Shown here: positions 1 through 6,381 of the stretch, in pieces | Layout of the letters: each line of letters begins with the position of its first letter | Position numbering within the stretch: position 1 is the first letter of the stretch | Notes under the pieces: generated by a model | Told to the model about the DNA's origin: nothing | Seen by the model: only the letters and a program-made list of their open reading frames with translations | Database searches by the model: none | Position numbers and translations under genes: made by a program | Source of the DNA: Betaproteobacteria bacterium | Lineage (GTDB): Bacteria > Pseudomonadota > Gammaproteobacteria > Burkholderiales > SG8-39 | DNA: 10,618 nucleotides | Reading direction: 5' to 3' | NCBI GenBank assembly: GCA_012274205.1 | Contig: JAAOZY010000099.1 | Location: 1-10,618, forward strand

Positions 1-731
1 GCAAGCGCGAAGAATTCGAACGCAAGCGCGAAGCGGAGAAGGGCGGCGCCGCGGCGAGCGCCGGCACAGATGCCGGATCGCGCCGGGGGGCGCTCGACTT
101 GCTCAAGAAGAAGGCTTCAACGCGCCCGCCCGCGGAGGACCCGGCGGCGAAGAAGGCCAAGGCCGACGCCGAACTCGACCAAAGCATGCGTGCGGCTTTG
201 CGCTACCTGGCCGAGGTTACGCGCGAGCTGAACAGCGTGAATCCGACGTCCGAGCGCCCCTACGATTATGTCTTCATCGGGCGTCTGCCTGCGGTCATCC
301 TGTCCGCCGCATTTGTGGATCTGCGCAGCCAGAAAATCAATGGAAAGGACCACGGCAATCACTTGTTCTTCAGGTTCCTGGCCCGGCCCGCAAGCCCGGC
401 GACGGCGACTTTGCGCGGGCCGGACATTGCACGCTTCCATGAGTATCTTCGCCGGCTGAACATAGCCTATGAGGCAAAGACCGACGCTAAAAACGACTTC
501 GGCCAGGCGACGCGCGAGACCTTCACGATTGCAGCGCCGCTGCCCTGCGAAATCAACATCCGCGCGGACTACGACAAAGCGTCGATAGAAATCGAATTGG
601 TCAACGTCAGGCACCCAGGCCGGGTCCGGTGCAGCATCGGACAGAATGATCTCGACGATGTGGTGGACGACCTCGCGCGCTACCTGCTTGGAGTCGATGA
701 CGATTTCGAAGGGATACTGAATCGTCGCTGA
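1..731 (+). CDS. Conserved hypothetical protein, C-terminal part (5' end outside window)
   Basis: The reading frame is open from base 3 to the TGA at 729-731 with no in-frame stop, so the gene begins left of the window and at least 242 residues are seen here. I do not recognise the family. The visible N-terminal part is highly charged and rich in Lys, Arg, Glu and Ala (starting KREEFERKREAEK), probably coiled-coil or disordered. The last ~180 residues look like a compact soluble alpha/beta domain, with alternating hydrophobic segments such as PYDYVFIGRLPAVILSAAF and an acidic C-terminus near DDFEGILNRR. I see no signal peptide, membrane segment or catalytic motif in the visible part. An internal TTG at 99 could serve as a start, but the open frame to its left with the same charged composition argues for a longer protein. 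Presence of a gene is fairly sure; function is unknown. Confidence 0.7.
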   Translation, partial: KREEFERKREAEKGGAAASAGTDAGSRRGALDLLKKKASTRPPAEDPAAKKAKADAELDQSMRAALRYLAEVTRELNSVNPTSERPYDYVFIGRLPAVILSAAFVDLRSQKINGKDHGNHLFFRFLARPASPATATLRGPDIARFHEYLRRLNIAYEAKTDAKNDFGQATRETFTIAAPLPCEINIRADYDKASIEIELVNVRHPGRVRCSIGQNDLDDVVDDLARYLLGVDDDFEGILNRR

Positions 732-900
732 AAACAAAGTTGCCGGGATATTGGCTGATGTGGGCGAGCCGGCGGCACAAGCACGGCCGTGAAATCCGGC
801 GCTCGAGGCCGACGCGACGGTCGAACCTGGGACAATCCGCCTGTTCATAAGCATTTCTTCACGGGCACTTCATCAGCTAACATGAGTCAAATATCGCATT

Positions 901-919
901 ACGCTCCGGACTGGAGCGT
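901..919. repeat. Short inverted repeat (7-bp stem, 5-nt loop) before the Adhesin_E gene
   Basis: ACGCTCC at 901-907 pairs perfectly with GGAGCGT at 913-919 around the loop GGACT. It ends five bases before the GGAG ribosome binding site at 924-927. No T-run follows, so it does not look like an intrinsic terminator. It could be an operator or an mRNA structure near the translation start, or chance in GC-rich DNA. Confidence 0.35.
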
Positions 920-932
920 TGTCGGAGTGCAA

Positions 933-1346
933 ATGCGCAGGACAATCGTAATGCTGATGCTGGCTGGCGCGAGCGGCAGCGCTGCAGCGAATTTTGGAAA
1001 TTGGGAAATGGTCGACCGCACCAACGCGTTCGTCGTCTACGCCGATACCGCGACCATACGCAATCTGGGGGACGTCATGCAGATGTGGGATCTGTCCGAT
1101 GCCAAGGCCGGAACGACGCTTGCGCCGGTCAAGCAGGCGCGCTCGTTCAAGGCGGAGCGGCAATATGATTGCGGCAAGCAGCAGCTGCGGCTGCTTTACA
1201 TTTCCTGGCATTCGGAGAACATGGGGGAGGGCAGGATCGTCGGCAGCAATGCCGTTCCGAGCCTGTGGCAGCCGGTGCTGCTGGGCACCATAGGCGAGCG
1301 CCTGTGGAAAATTGCCTGCGGCCAGGATCGGGGCCGGCGCTTCTGA
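933..1346 (+). CDS. Small secreted protein of the surface-adhesin protein E (Adhesin_E) family
   Basis: Encodes 137 residues from the ATG at 933, chosen because GGAG lies at 924-927, five bases upstream, and because it opens on a clear signal peptide: MRRT, then a hydrophobic core, then Ser-Ala-Ala-Ala, with likely cleavage near residue 19. The frame is open upstream to 789, but that stretch has no signal-peptide character. The mature protein follows the Adhesin_E layout: a Trp-containing first strand (NWEMVD), a Tyr-Ala-Asp turn (VVYADTATIR), a Met-Trp strand (VMQMWDLSD), then SFKAERQYDC and a C-terminal LWKIACG. The two cysteines, C80 and C129, are placed to form a disulfide. It probably acts in the periplasm or at the cell surface. 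The family name comes from a Haemophilus adhesin; most members have no tested role, so adhesion here is not implied. It lies 43 bp before metC and may share its transcript. Confidence 0.72.
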   Translation: MRRTIVMLMLAGASGSAAANFGNWEMVDRTNAFVVYADTATIRNLGDVMQMWDLSDAKAGTTLAPVKQARSFKAERQYDCGKQQLRLLYISWHSENMGEGRIVGSNAVPSLWQPVLLGTIGERLWKIACGQDRGRRF

Positions 1347-1389
1347 TCGGGCCAGCCGCACATACAGTATTGAACAGGGACCAGAGCAC

Positions 1390-2571
1390 ATGAGCGAGAA
1401 GAAAATGAAGCCTGACACCGTCGCCGCGCACGCCGGACGCGATCCGCAGCGATTCAGCGGCCTGGTCAACACGCCGGTGTTCCGCGGCTCGACCGTGCTG
1501 TTTCCGAATGTCCATGCCTACGAGAACCGCGACCCCGACGATTACAAGCTCATGCGCTACGGCATCTACGGCACGCCCACCACCTTCGCGCTGGAGGAAG
1601 CCGTGGCAAAGCTCGAAGGCGGCCACGCCGCGGTCGCGCTGCCTTCCGGACTGGCCGCGATCGTCGCCGCGCTCGCCGCATTCGTCAAAGCCGGCGACCA
1701 TATCCTGGTGTCGGACTCGGTCTATCAGCCGACGCGCAATTTCTGCGACAAGCGCCTGCGTGCTTTCGGCGTCGACACCGAATACTACGATCCGCTGATC
1801 GGGGCGGGGATCGCCGGCCTGATCCGCGCCAATACGACCGTGGTGTTCTGCGAAGCGCCCGGCTCGCTCAGTTTCGAGATGCAGGACATCCCCGCCATCG
1901 CGGCGGCGGCGCACGCCCGGGGCATTCCGGTGCTGGCCGACAACACCTGGGGCACGCCCTATTTTTTCCCCTCGTTCGAGCGCGGCGTCGACGTATCGAT
2001 CCACGCGGGCACCAAGTATATTTCCGGCCATTCGGACGTGATGATGGGCCTCATCGTCACCAACGAGCAGCATTGGCTGAAGGTGCGCCGCGCCGTCGCC
2101 GACTACGGCTACTGCGTGAGTCCGGACGACTGCTATCTGGCGCTGCGCGGCCTGCGCACCATCGGCGCGCGCATGCGCCAGCAGCAGCAGAGCGCGCTCG
2201 AGGTCGCGCACTGGCTGCAGGCACGGCCCGAAGTCGGGCGCGTGCTCTATCCGGCGCTCGACAGCGATCCCGGGCACGCGATCTGGAAACGCGATTTCAG
2301 CGGCGCGGCCTCGCTCTTCGGCGTGGTGCTCAAACCTGCAAGTGAAGCTGCCGTGGCGGCGCTGATCGACGCGCTCGCGTTGTTTGGCATCGGATCGAGC
2401 TGGGGCGGTTTCGAAAGCCTGGCGATTCGCGCCGATCCGGGGAAGATCCGGACCGCGACACGCTGGAATCCGGGCGGACCTTTGCTGCGCCTGCACATCG
2501 GGCTCGAAGATCCAGCCGATCTGATTGCCGATCTGGAACAGGGTTTCGGGCGGATGCGGCAGGCGGGTTGA
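1390..2571 (+). CDS. metC: Cystathionine beta-lyase (PLP-dependent, Cys/Met metabolism family)
   Basis: Encodes 393 residues. The ATG at 1390 is preceded by AGGGA at 1376-1380, nine bases away; the frame is open further upstream to 1312 but overlaps the preceding gene and lacks family similarity there. The enzyme cleaves L-cystathionine to homocysteine, pyruvate and ammonia in the cytoplasm, the step before methionine synthesis. Visible landmarks are the PLP lysine K209 in HAGTKYISGHSD, D184 in LADNTWGTPYF (contacts the PLP ring nitrogen), Y112 in SDSVYQPTRNFC (stacks on PLP), the phosphate/substrate motif YGIYGTPTTFALEEA, and the SWGGFESL signature near residue 338, whose Trp favours cystathionine beta-lyase over gamma-synthase or methionine gamma-lyase. 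Length matches E. coli MetC (395). No other methionine gene is adjacent. Family membership is very secure; the exact reaction within the family is likely but inferred. Confidence 0.9.
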   Translation: MSEKKMKPDTVAAHAGRDPQRFSGLVNTPVFRGSTVLFPNVHAYENRDPDDYKLMRYGIYGTPTTFALEEAVAKLEGGHAAVALPSGLAAIVAALAAFVKAGDHILVSDSVYQPTRNFCDKRLRAFGVDTEYYDPLIGAGIAGLIRANTTVVFCEAPGSLSFEMQDIPAIAAAAHARGIPVLADNTWGTPYFFPSFERGVDVSIHAGTKYISGHSDVMMGLIVTNEQHWLKVRRAVADYGYCVSPDDCYLALRGLRTIGARMRQQQQSALEVAHWLQARPEVGRVLYPALDSDPGHAIWKRDFSGAASLFGVVLKPASEAAVAALIDALALFGIGSSWGGFESLAIRADPGKIRTATRWNPGGPLLRLHIGLEDPADLIADLEQGFGRMRQAG

Positions 2572-2572
2572 A

Positions 2573-2590
2573 GCGGCGGCGGGCCGCCGC
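2573..2590 (+). terminator. GC-rich hairpin immediately after metC, possible terminator
   Basis: GCGGCGGC at 2573-2580 is the exact reverse complement of GCCGCCGC at 2583-2590. In RNA this probably folds as a 7-bp stem with a 4-nt loop. It starts two bases after the metC stop codon. Only GGTTTG follows, so the U-tract is poor and termination may be weak or Rho-assisted; it could instead be a 3'-end stabilising hairpin. Confidence 0.4.
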
Positions 2591-2773
2591 GGTTTGAATT
2601 CCGCGTTTGGCTCCTGCTACGCACTGTTTTTGCGCAACGGGAAGTCACCCACTTGTCCCTATTTCTTCGATTTCGGCTCGGCCAGCCTGTGCACCGGTCC
2701 CGCGCGCTACGCCATCTACAGGAAATACGGTAGTTGCCGCGAAGCTGAGGCCGCGGCTGATTGTGCGATGCGT

Positions 2774-2808
2774 TTATCCACAGATTTTGTGGATAATCCT
2801 GTGGACAA
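2774..2808. promoter_or_regulatory. Cluster of three DnaA boxes
   Basis: TTATCCACA at 2774-2782 is a perfect high-affinity DnaA box on the plus strand. TGTGGATAA at 2788-2796 is a second perfect box on the minus strand, facing the first across five bases. TGTGGACAA at 2800-2808 is a third, minus-strand box (TTGTCCACA) with one departure from TTWTNCACA. No dnaA, dnaN, rpmH or gidA lies in the window and no AT-rich unwinding element is evident, so this does not look like a complete oriC. A DnaA-titrating, DnaA-reactivating or DnaA-regulated locus is possible. The match to the box consensus is seen directly; the role is inferred. Confidence 0.6.
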
Positions 2809-2963
2809 AGCCGCACCGCGCGCAGGCTTTGGCTCGGCAGAATCTGCGCGTTTTCGGGTGTGCCCTTTGTTTGAGCAGCGGCGACTGCGTGCGCGACTTC
2901 CGCGCGCATTCCAGACCGTTACGCCCATGACTTTCGGATCAGGGCGCGCCGCGCCGCACCGGC

Positions 2964-3431
2964 TTAGTGCGCCAGGGCAGGCGCTCTCCGGTCTTCGCTG
3001 CGGCAGTCGGCGGATTTCGCCTGCTGGCGCAGAAAATCGCGGTATTTCATGTCCTCACGCAGCAAATGCTCTACCAGCAGCTGCTTGATGTACAGGCCTT
3101 TGAGCGCCCAGGTGAAGCTGACATCGGCCTGCTCGAATTCCTTCATGATCCGGTCGAACTGCGCGGTAAGCTGCGCGTGTTTGGCGGTGTGCTCAACCCG
3201 CTGCGGATATTTCCACTGCGCCAGCAGGCGCTGCTCATGCCAGAAATGATGCGTCGCTTCCATGAGCATCAGGTCGAGCAGGCGCTCCACCGTCGCCTTG
3301 TCCCGGCCGTCAACGATGGCATGGTTCAACTCATTGATGCGGGCGACGAATTGCTTGTGCTCGGCGTCGATCTCGGGAACATCGACGCTCAGGCTGTCGC
3401 TCCAGCGGATTTCCCATTCTCGGTCTTCCAC
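2964..3431 (-). CDS. Bacteriohemerythrin (di-iron oxygen-binding protein)
   Basis: Encodes 155 residues with the GTG at 3431-3429 as start. This start is chosen because AGGGGAA lies five bases upstream on the coding strand and because the hemerythrin domain begins right after it (EWEIRWSDSLSVDVPEID). The frame stays open upstream to 3518, but that extension has no family similarity. All seven iron ligands are visible with canonical spacing: H25 (EIDAEHK), H62 and E66 (HHFWHE), H81 and H85 (HTAKH), H122 and D127 (HLLRED). The protein should form the four-helix bundle that binds O2 reversibly at a carboxylate-bridged di-iron site. There is no signal peptide, membrane segment or fused signalling domain, so it is a soluble single-domain form. 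Known members are linked to O2 delivery, storage or sensing in microaerobic or methane-oxidising bacteria. The last ~18 residues (from K139) are a polar tail outside the fold. Confidence 0.92.
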   Translation of the reverse strand: MEDREWEIRWSDSLSVDVPEIDAEHKQFVARINELNHAIVDGRDKATVERLLDLMLMEATHHFWHEQRLLAQWKYPQRVEHTAKHAQLTAQFDRIMKEFEQADVSFTWALKGLYIKQLLVEHLLREDMKYRDFLRQQAKSADCRSEDRRAPALAH

Positions 3432-3436
3432 GACGC

Positions 3437-3443
3437 TTCCCCT
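3437..3443 (-). promoter_or_regulatory. Ribosome binding site that fixes the GTG start of the hemerythrin gene
   Basis: On the minus strand AGGGGAA (3443 to 3437) sits five bases before GTG at 3431. No comparably strong site precedes the upstream in-frame ATG at 3518, so the GTG is preferred. Confidence 0.6.
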
Positions 3444-3504
3444 GCGGGCTGATTGCTGATTGGACTGGCAGGGTTCAATGGTGCCGGTTTTTTGGCCCCG
3501 CTTG

Positions 3505-3518
3505 TTGACGAGGATCAA
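3505..3518 (-). promoter_or_regulatory. FNR/ANR-like binding site upstream of the hemerythrin gene
   Basis: On the coding (minus) strand the site reads TTGATCCTCGTCAA, nine of ten specified bases of the FNR/ANR consensus TTGAT-N4-ATCAA. Its centre is about 80 bp upstream of the GTG start. If it acts as a class II activator site centred at -41.5, transcription would start near 3470 with a -10 near CATTGA (3480-3475), which is only a weak match to TATAAT. Control of an O2-binding protein by an O2-sensing regulator makes biological sense, but this is inferred from one motif. Confidence 0.4.
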
Positions 3519-3619
3519 TCATTTTCCACACGACGCGGCGCCTTTGGCTCGTCCGGCGGCCATCGGCAGGCGCAACGCCGGCAAGTCGATTCGGCTTGTG
3601 CGGACCGGTCGCGGCAAGC

Positions 3620-5467
3620 CTAATTGTGGAGCATCGCCTCCAGGCGCGCGTCGCCCGCGCTGGCCGCGCGCGCGAGGAGGGCGTCAGCCTGTTCGCGCAG
3701 CCTGCGGCAGGCCGGGCGCATCTCGGCGACATAAGCGGCATCGCTGATGTCCTTGAGGTTGATGAGGACATTCCAGATGCCGCCGCGCACGCCAGCATAG
3801 GCGATGGTGAAGCCCACCATCGCATCGGTGATGGAATTCGGATTGCCGTGCTGCAGGGCGCTTTCCGCGGCTTCCATGGCTTCGTAGCTGAGGCGCGCGG
3901 TGCGCAGCGGCACTTCCACCGCGAGCTTGAGGCCTTGCTGCATCCTGGCCTCGCGCAGCGCCTTGTCCCCGGCCGTGCCCGCCGGCAGGCGGCGCGCATC
4001 CATATAGGCGCTGAAGGCGGAAGTATCCTCGTCCACGGCGAGCAGCAGCGCGTCTTTCACGCGCTGCGCCTTTTCCGCAGTGCCGAGCAGCTGCAGCCCG
4101 GCCGCGTCGCTGCCGGCCTTGCCCTGGGTCAGATTGGCCACCATCGACGCCAGCGCCGCGCCCAGGCTGCCGGCGAGCGCGGCGATCGAACCGCCGCCGG
4201 GGGCGGGCGTGGCGCGGCTCACCTCGTCCGCGAGCGCGCGCACGCTCATGTCGGCGAGTCCGCCGGCATGCACTGCGGGCAAGCCCAGCACTTTCTTTTC
4301 CAGCTCGAACGGCGCGACGTCGTTCAGGCCCATGCCGAATACCGCGGCCTGGAGCACGTCGCGCACCGGTACGAACGGGCTTCGGCCCTGCGCTTCGAGG
4401 TAGGCCCGGCCCGCCTGGTACAGGGCCTGATAGGGGACCAGCCCGACGATTTCGCTGCCGGTCACGACCAGGCCGCGTGCGCCCGCCAGGCTGCGCGCGG
4501 CTTCGAGTACGTCGCGCGCCGAAGTCACGCGCCAGTTGGTCAGATTGATCGAAATCTGCACCCGCCCGTAGGCCTGCACGTACCAGCCGATGGCCTTGCA
4601 CTGGCGGAACAGACCCGCGCGGTAGGCTTTCTGGCCAACCACGCCGGCCGCGGCGTCGATGTCGTTCAGCGCGAGCAGTTCGCGCAGGCCGTAGCCGTGG
4701 GCTTCGCTGCAATGCTGCTCGGTGTCTTCGAAGCGCTTGCCGTCGAAGCCGCAGTTGCCGCAGGGGAACAAACCCTCGGCGTAACGCAGCTCCTTGCCGC
4801 TGGAATAGTAGGCATTCCTCTGTCCGCGCCGGGCGACGCGGCCCTTTTCGCGCAGCTCGAGCGCGATGTCGGTGGCGTGCGCCTTGTCGGTGCTATTGAG
4901 CGTAATGTTGTAGGCGATCAGGAATTCGCGCGCGCCGGTGATAAGGGCGCCGAATCCCGGGTTGAAGCGGGCGGGACCGTAGTCGGGCTTCCATTCCGGC
5001 TGCTTCAGTTTCTTTTCCAGCCCTTCGTACTCGCCTTTGCGCACCACCGCCAGATTGCTGCGCCCGGGGCGGCTCGCGGCGTGCTCATACAGGTACACCG
5101 GAATCTCCAGTTCGCGGCCGACGCGCTCGCCCAGCCGCCGCGCGAGTTCGGCGCACTCGTCCATGCTCACGCCCTCGACCGGAATGAAGGGGCACACGTC
5201 GCAGGCGCCCATGCGCGGATGCGCGCCGCTGTGGCCGCGCATGTCGATGACTGTTGCCGCCATGGCGATACTGCGATAGGCGGCTTCGAGCGTGCTCTCC
5301 GGGTCGCCGACGAAAGTGACGACCGTGCGGTTGGTGTCGGCGCCGGGATCGACGTCGAGCAGGCTCACCCCGGACACCGATTCGATGGCGCCGGTGATCT
5401 GGCGCATCTTGGCCATGTCGCGGCCCTCGGAAAAATTGGGGACGCACTCTACGATGCGGTTGCTCAT
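3620..5467 (-). CDS. ftcD: Bifunctional glutamate formimidoyltransferase / formimidoyl-THF cyclodeaminase, long form with zinc-finger-like insert
   Basis: Encodes 615 residues; the ATG at 5467-5465 follows GAGGA and opens on the family N-terminus RIVECVPNFSEGRD. The first half transfers the formimino group from N-formimino-L-glutamate to tetrahydrofolate; the second half deaminates it to 5,10-methenyl-THF, releasing ammonia. The formimidoyltransferase part (~1-400) shows RGHSGAHPRMGACDVCPF, with H83 matching the catalytic His of the mammalian enzyme, and QISINLTNWRVTS near 304-316. The cyclodeaminase domain (~408-610) shows ATPAPGGGSIAALAGSLGAAL, VDEDTSAF and NPNSITDAMVGF. The mammalian protein has about 541 residues; much of the extra length here is an insert around 211-285 holding C236-X2-C239-X12-H252-X4-H257, a C2H2-zinc-finger-like pattern. 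The frame is intact across it. The gene lies 49 bp downstream of hutC on the same strand, probably one operon. Function of both domains is secure; the role of the insert is unknown. Confidence 0.92.
   Translation of the reverse strand: MSNRIVECVPNFSEGRDMAKMRQITGAIESVSGVSLLDVDPGADTNRTVVTFVGDPESTLEAAYRSIAMAATVIDMRGHSGAHPRMGACDVCPFIPVEGVSMDECAELARRLGERVGRELEIPVYLYEHAASRPGRSNLAVVRKGEYEGLEKKLKQPEWKPDYGPARFNPGFGALITGAREFLIAYNITLNSTDKAHATDIALELREKGRVARRGQRNAYYSSGKELRYAEGLFPCGNCGFDGKRFEDTEQHCSEAHGYGLRELLALNDIDAAAGVVGQKAYRAGLFRQCKAIGWYVQAYGRVQISINLTNWRVTSARDVLEAARSLAGARGLVVTGSEIVGLVPYQALYQAGRAYLEAQGRSPFVPVRDVLQAAVFGMGLNDVAPFELEKKVLGLPAVHAGGLADMSVRALADEVSRATPAPGGGSIAALAGSLGAALASMVANLTQGKAGSDAAGLQLLGTAEKAQRVKDALLLAVDEDTSAFSAYMDARRLPAGTAGDKALREARMQQGLKLAVEVPLRTARLSYEAMEAAESALQHGNPNSITDAMVGFTIAYAGVRGGIWNVLINLKDISDAAYVAEMRPACRRLREQADALLARAASAGDARLEAMLHN
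4697..4762 (-). other. C2H2-zinc-finger-like segment within ftcD
   Basis: These bases encode residues 236-257 of FtcD. The codons give Cys236, Cys239, His252 and His257 in the arrangement C-X2-C-X12-H-X4-H, with phenylalanines at 241 and 246 as possible core residues. The segment sits in a ~75-residue insertion that the mammalian enzyme lacks, just before CKAIGWYVQAYGRVQISIN. Zinc binding is inferred from the spacing only. Confidence 0.5.
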
Positions 5468-5516
5468 GTTGTCCTCGCTGTTGAATTCATCGGGCGGCGC
5501 CGCGCGGGCAGGCGTG

Positions 5517-6263
5517 TCAGAACGCGCCGGTAAACTGGTAGCGGCTGGCCGGGTGCCACATGGTGGCGACGGATGCGACCATTCCAAGGGACCGGGTCGT
5601 GCGATACAGGACCAGACAAGGCTCGCCCGCCGGGATCGCCAACTGCCTGCGGATGTCCGCGGGCGGTAGCCTGGCCTCGATGCGGTAGCTTACGCCCTGC
5701 AGCGGCGCGACGCGTATCAGGTATTCGTTCGGCGTCGAATGGGCAAAGTCCTGGCTCAGGTAATCCGGCGCCAGGGCGGCGTTGACCCAGCGATCCTCGA
5801 GCTGGATCTGGACTTGGTTCTCGCAATGCACGAGGATCGAATGGAACAGGCGGATGCCGCGGCGCGCATCGAAGCGGCGCGCCAGTGCGGCAGGTGCGCG
5901 TACGCTCTCGAGCAGCCTGACTGCGCAGGCGTGCTCATGGCCGCGACCGCGCACCTCGTCGGCGATGCTGCGGATTGCGACCAGCGTCGACTGGTATTTG
6001 TGCTGCGCCACGTAGGTGCCCACGCCCTGGATGCGGTTCACGCTCTGCTCGGAGGCGAGTTCGCGCAGCGCGCGATTGACCGTCATGCGGGCGACGCGGA
6101 ACTGGCGCCCGAGGGCGGCCTCGGTCGGGATCTGGTCGCCTTCCTTCCATTCTCCGGCGTGGATGCGCTGCAGAATGTGCTCCTTGATCTGCCGGTACGA
6201 GGGCACGGCCGGCTTGCGCGGCCGTGCCGGAGTTGCCGCCCTGCGTTTGGTGAGCGTGTGCAT
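5517..6263 (-). CDS. hutC: HutC-type GntR-family transcriptional repressor
   Basis: Encodes 248 residues; the ATG at 6263-6261 is preceded by AGGA. The frame is open upstream to 6479, but that extension would cover the divergent promoter and operators, and the usual HutC length is 230-250. The N-terminal winged helix (about residues 21-86) has the GntR/HutC pattern PSYRQIKEHILQRI, GDQIPTEAALGRQF, ARMTVNRALRELASE and RIQGVGTYVA. The C-terminal UTRA ligand domain (~95-240) has the family blocks LEDRWVNAALAPDYLSQDF, TPNEYL, RIEARLP and a final HPASRYQFTG. Classical HutC represses histidine-utilisation genes and is released by urocanate. Two sites matching the HutC-subfamily operator GTNTANAC lie in its own upstream region, suggesting autorepression and repression of the divergent transporter. 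Urocanate as ligand is inferred from similarity and from the adjacent ftcD. Confidence 0.88.
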   Translation of the reverse strand: MHTLTKRRAATPARPRKPAVPSYRQIKEHILQRIHAGEWKEGDQIPTEAALGRQFRVARMTVNRALRELASEQSVNRIQGVGTYVAQHKYQSTLVAIRSIADEVRGRGHEHACAVRLLESVRAPAALARRFDARRGIRLFHSILVHCENQVQIQLEDRWVNAALAPDYLSQDFAHSTPNEYLIRVAPLQGVSYRIEARLPPADIRRQLAIPAGEPCLVLYRTTRSLGMVASVATMWHPASRYQFTGAF

Positions 6264-6310
6264 GCGTTCCTGCGCGATGTGCTGAACGGGGGATATTGTG
6301 CGCAGTTCCG

Positions 6311-6324
6311 GTTGTCTATACAAC
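6311..6324. promoter_or_regulatory. HutC-type operator A
   Basis: GTTGTCTATACAAC is symmetric at 12 of 14 positions. Its core GTCTATAC (6314-6321) matches the published HutC-subfamily consensus GTNTANAC exactly. It lies just upstream of the -35 of the rightward promoter and overlaps a possible -10 (TATAGA) of the leftward hutC promoter, so binding could block hutC-ftcD transcription. Confidence 0.7.
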
Positions 6325-6342
6325 CCCTTGCGCCGAAAAAAA
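6315..6342 (-). promoter_or_regulatory. Possible leftward promoter for hutC-ftcD
   Basis: On the minus strand TATAGA (6320-6315) could be a -10 element, with a T-rich -35-like element (6342-6337) 16 bases upstream. The -10 lies inside operator A, the usual layout for repression. The -35 match is poor, so the assignment is tentative. Confidence 0.28.
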
Positions 6343-6356
6343 CGCGGTGCTATATT
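6328..6356 (+). promoter_or_regulatory. Sigma70-type promoter for the ABC-transporter operon
   Basis: TTGCGC at 6328-6333 and TATATT at 6351-6356 are separated by 17 bases, the ideal sigma70 spacing. Transcription would start near 6363, giving a leader of about 108 nt before the binding-protein gene. Operator A ends four bases before the -35, and operator B begins just after the expected start point, so a repressor on either site could interfere. Confidence 0.6.
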
Positions 6357-6367
6357 GGCGCTGCAGC

Positions 6368-6381
6368 TTTGTATAGACAAC
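6368..6381. promoter_or_regulatory. HutC-type operator B
   Basis: TTTGTATAGACAAC is an inverted copy of operator A with one difference. Its core GTATAGAC (6371-6378) fits GTNTANAC. It lies at roughly +6 to +19 of the predicted rightward transcript, a position suited to blocking initiation or elongation. The centres of A and B are 57 bp apart. Confidence 0.7.

Larger units (their letters stand above)
2572..2963. other. Convergent intergenic region with no recognisable gene
   Basis: This 392-bp stretch lies between the stops of metC (+) and the hemerythrin gene (-). Open frames cross it on both strands, but their translations are rich in Arg, Pro, Ala and Cys, lack good ribosome binding sites and match nothing I know, so I call no gene. 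It contains a strong GC hairpin just after metC (2573-2590) and a cluster of three DnaA boxes (2774-2808). A weaker inverted repeat (TGCGCG 2890-2895 with CGCGCA 2903-2908) has no T-run on either strand. The spacer is long for a convergent gap that needs only terminators. Confidence 0.6.

Noticed and set aside
1..33. A 12-bp direct repeat (GCAAGCGCGAAG at 1-12 and 22-33)
   Set aside because: It encodes a repeated charged pattern within an open reading frame and is best explained by low-complexity coding sequence, not a mobile or regulatory repeat.
855..883. TTCTTC-17-TAACAT as a promoter for the Adhesin_E gene
   Set aside because: Spacing is good, but the -35 matches only the first two bases of TTGACA, too weak to annotate.
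1147..2496. A 449-codon open frame on the minus strand opposite metC
   Set aside because: It is antisense to a clear PLP enzyme, with an Arg/His/Asp-rich translation and no family motif.
2774..2808. The DnaA-box cluster as a chromosomal origin
   Set aside because: No dnaA, dnaN, rpmH, parAB or gidA is nearby, only three boxes are present, and no AT-rich unwinding region is evident.
2525..3088. A 187-codon plus-strand frame across the convergent spacer (also 2607-2930 and 2247-2909 on the other strand)
   Set aside because: It begins inside metC and ends inside the hemerythrin gene, and the sequence is Arg/Ala/Cys-rich with no domain or ribosome site.
3593..3620. Inverted repeat GGCTTG/CAAGCC at the ftcD stop as an intrinsic terminator
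   Set aside because: The stem is only six pairs with a 16-nt loop that pairs imperfectly inside, and no T-run follows on the minus strand.
3596..5533. A 645-codon open frame on the plus strand opposite ftcD
   Set aside because: Its translation is rich in Arg, Ala, His and Gly with no recognisable domain. It lies exactly antisense to a secure two-domain enzyme and is explained by the strong GC bias at third positions.
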